This document shows, in pieces, positions 6,173 to 6,435 of a DNA stretch of 6,435 nt. The stretch's first letter is position 1. Each line of letters begins with the position of its first letter. Origin of the DNA: SAR86 cluster bacterium (GTDB taxonomy: Bacteria > Pseudomonadota > Gammaproteobacteria > SAR86 > D2472); the NCBI GenBank assembly GCA_029248485.1, contig JAQWJG010000074.1, positions 1 through 6,435 of the forward strand. The letters run 5' to 3'. The notes beneath the pieces are model-generated. The model was given only the letters and a program-made list of their open reading frames with translations. It had not been told where the DNA came from and did not search any database. A program made the translations under genes and the position numbers.

Positions 6173-6435
6173 TATAGTTAAAAAAATAATCTAGAAATTT
6201 TTGGCCTGCTAGCGATGATTTTTCGGGATGAAATTGGCATCCATAAAAGTTATTTGATTGAACAGCAGCTGAATAGGGCAAGCTATAATCTGCCGTAGCT
6301 AAAGCATAATTTGAAATTGGAGAATAATAACTGTTAGCAAAATAGTAGTAGTCATCAAGTTTGTTTTCATTACTATCATTAAAGGTGACTTTATTCCACC
6401 CCATCTGTGGAACCTTAATATTTATGTCAGGTTTA
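6150..6435 (-). CDS. hisH: Imidazole glycerol phosphate synthase, glutamine amidotransferase subunit, 3' part; start outside window
   Basis: HisH hydrolyses glutamine and channels ammonia into HisF. The frame is open to the window edge: codons for KPDINIKVPQ precede the ATG at 6404, which is therefore internal. About 94 of the usual 200 residues are visible. They include PQMGWN (usually PHMGWN), a YYYFANSYY strand (usually YFVHSYY), and GCQFHPEKS with the His and Glu of the class I glutamine amidotransferase triad (codons 6228-6230 and 6222-6224). The nucleophile Cys is in the missing N-terminal part. The stop overlaps the hisA start by 23 bases. By enterobacterial order hisB would be expected just upstream, beyond the window. 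Confidence 0.95.
   Translation of the reverse strand, partial: KPDINIKVPQMGWNKVTFNDSNENKLDDYYYFANSYYSPISNYALATADYSLPYSAAVQSNNFYGCQFHPEKSSLAGQKFLDYFFNYNENITSY

Noticed and set aside
1..6435. CRISPR array, toxin-antitoxin, phage-defence or other new multi-gene system
   Set aside because: Apart from the SDR and the symporter insertion, all genes are recognisable housekeeping genes, there are no direct repeat arrays, and no gap exceeds 18 bp.

Overview
This window is gene-dense chromosomal DNA from an AT-rich bacterium (roughly one third G+C by eye). It most resembles a gammaproteobacterium with a streamlined genome. The evidence is the tmk-holB pair, a delta-prime subunit starting with the MR..YPWL pattern seen in E. 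coli, a fused hisIE, and the gene order hisH-hisA-hisF-hisIE with overlapping genes as in the enterobacterial his operon. Intergenic space is almost absent: no gap exceeds 18 bp, and stop and start codons repeatedly overlap. A marine, SAR86-like lineage would fit this compaction and base composition, but that is a guess from style, not something the sequence proves.

Layout. Bases 1-1416 (+) hold the 3' part of tmk (thymidylate kinase), then holB (clamp-loader delta-prime), 1 bp apart. Convergent to them, bases 1413-2177 (-) encode a short-chain dehydrogenase/reductase whose stop codon overlaps the holB stop. An 18-bp divergent gap with a perfect TATAAT separates it from a (+) pair: a dithiol glutaredoxin (2196-2426) and an AGCS-family amino acid:cation symporter (2437-4101). 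The symporter carries an unusual periplasmic insertion of about 115 residues. Bases 4103-6435 (-) are the 3' half of a histidine operon, read right to left: hisH (partial), hisA, hisF, hisIE. The symporter and hisIE stop codons are 1 bp apart, inside a weak symmetric hairpin.

How the genes work together. The HisA, HisH/HisF and HisIE set covers the middle of histidine synthesis from PR-ATP to imidazole glycerol phosphate, with AICAR released at the HisF step. The tmk-holB pair serves dTTP supply and replication. The glutaredoxin and symporter are probably co-transcribed, but no functional link between them is evident.

No undescribed multi-gene system is visible. The two points most worth a second look are the symporter's beta-rich periplasmic insertion with an internal repeat, and the tiny divergent region whose symmetric -10 element predicts a leaderless glutaredoxin mRNA.
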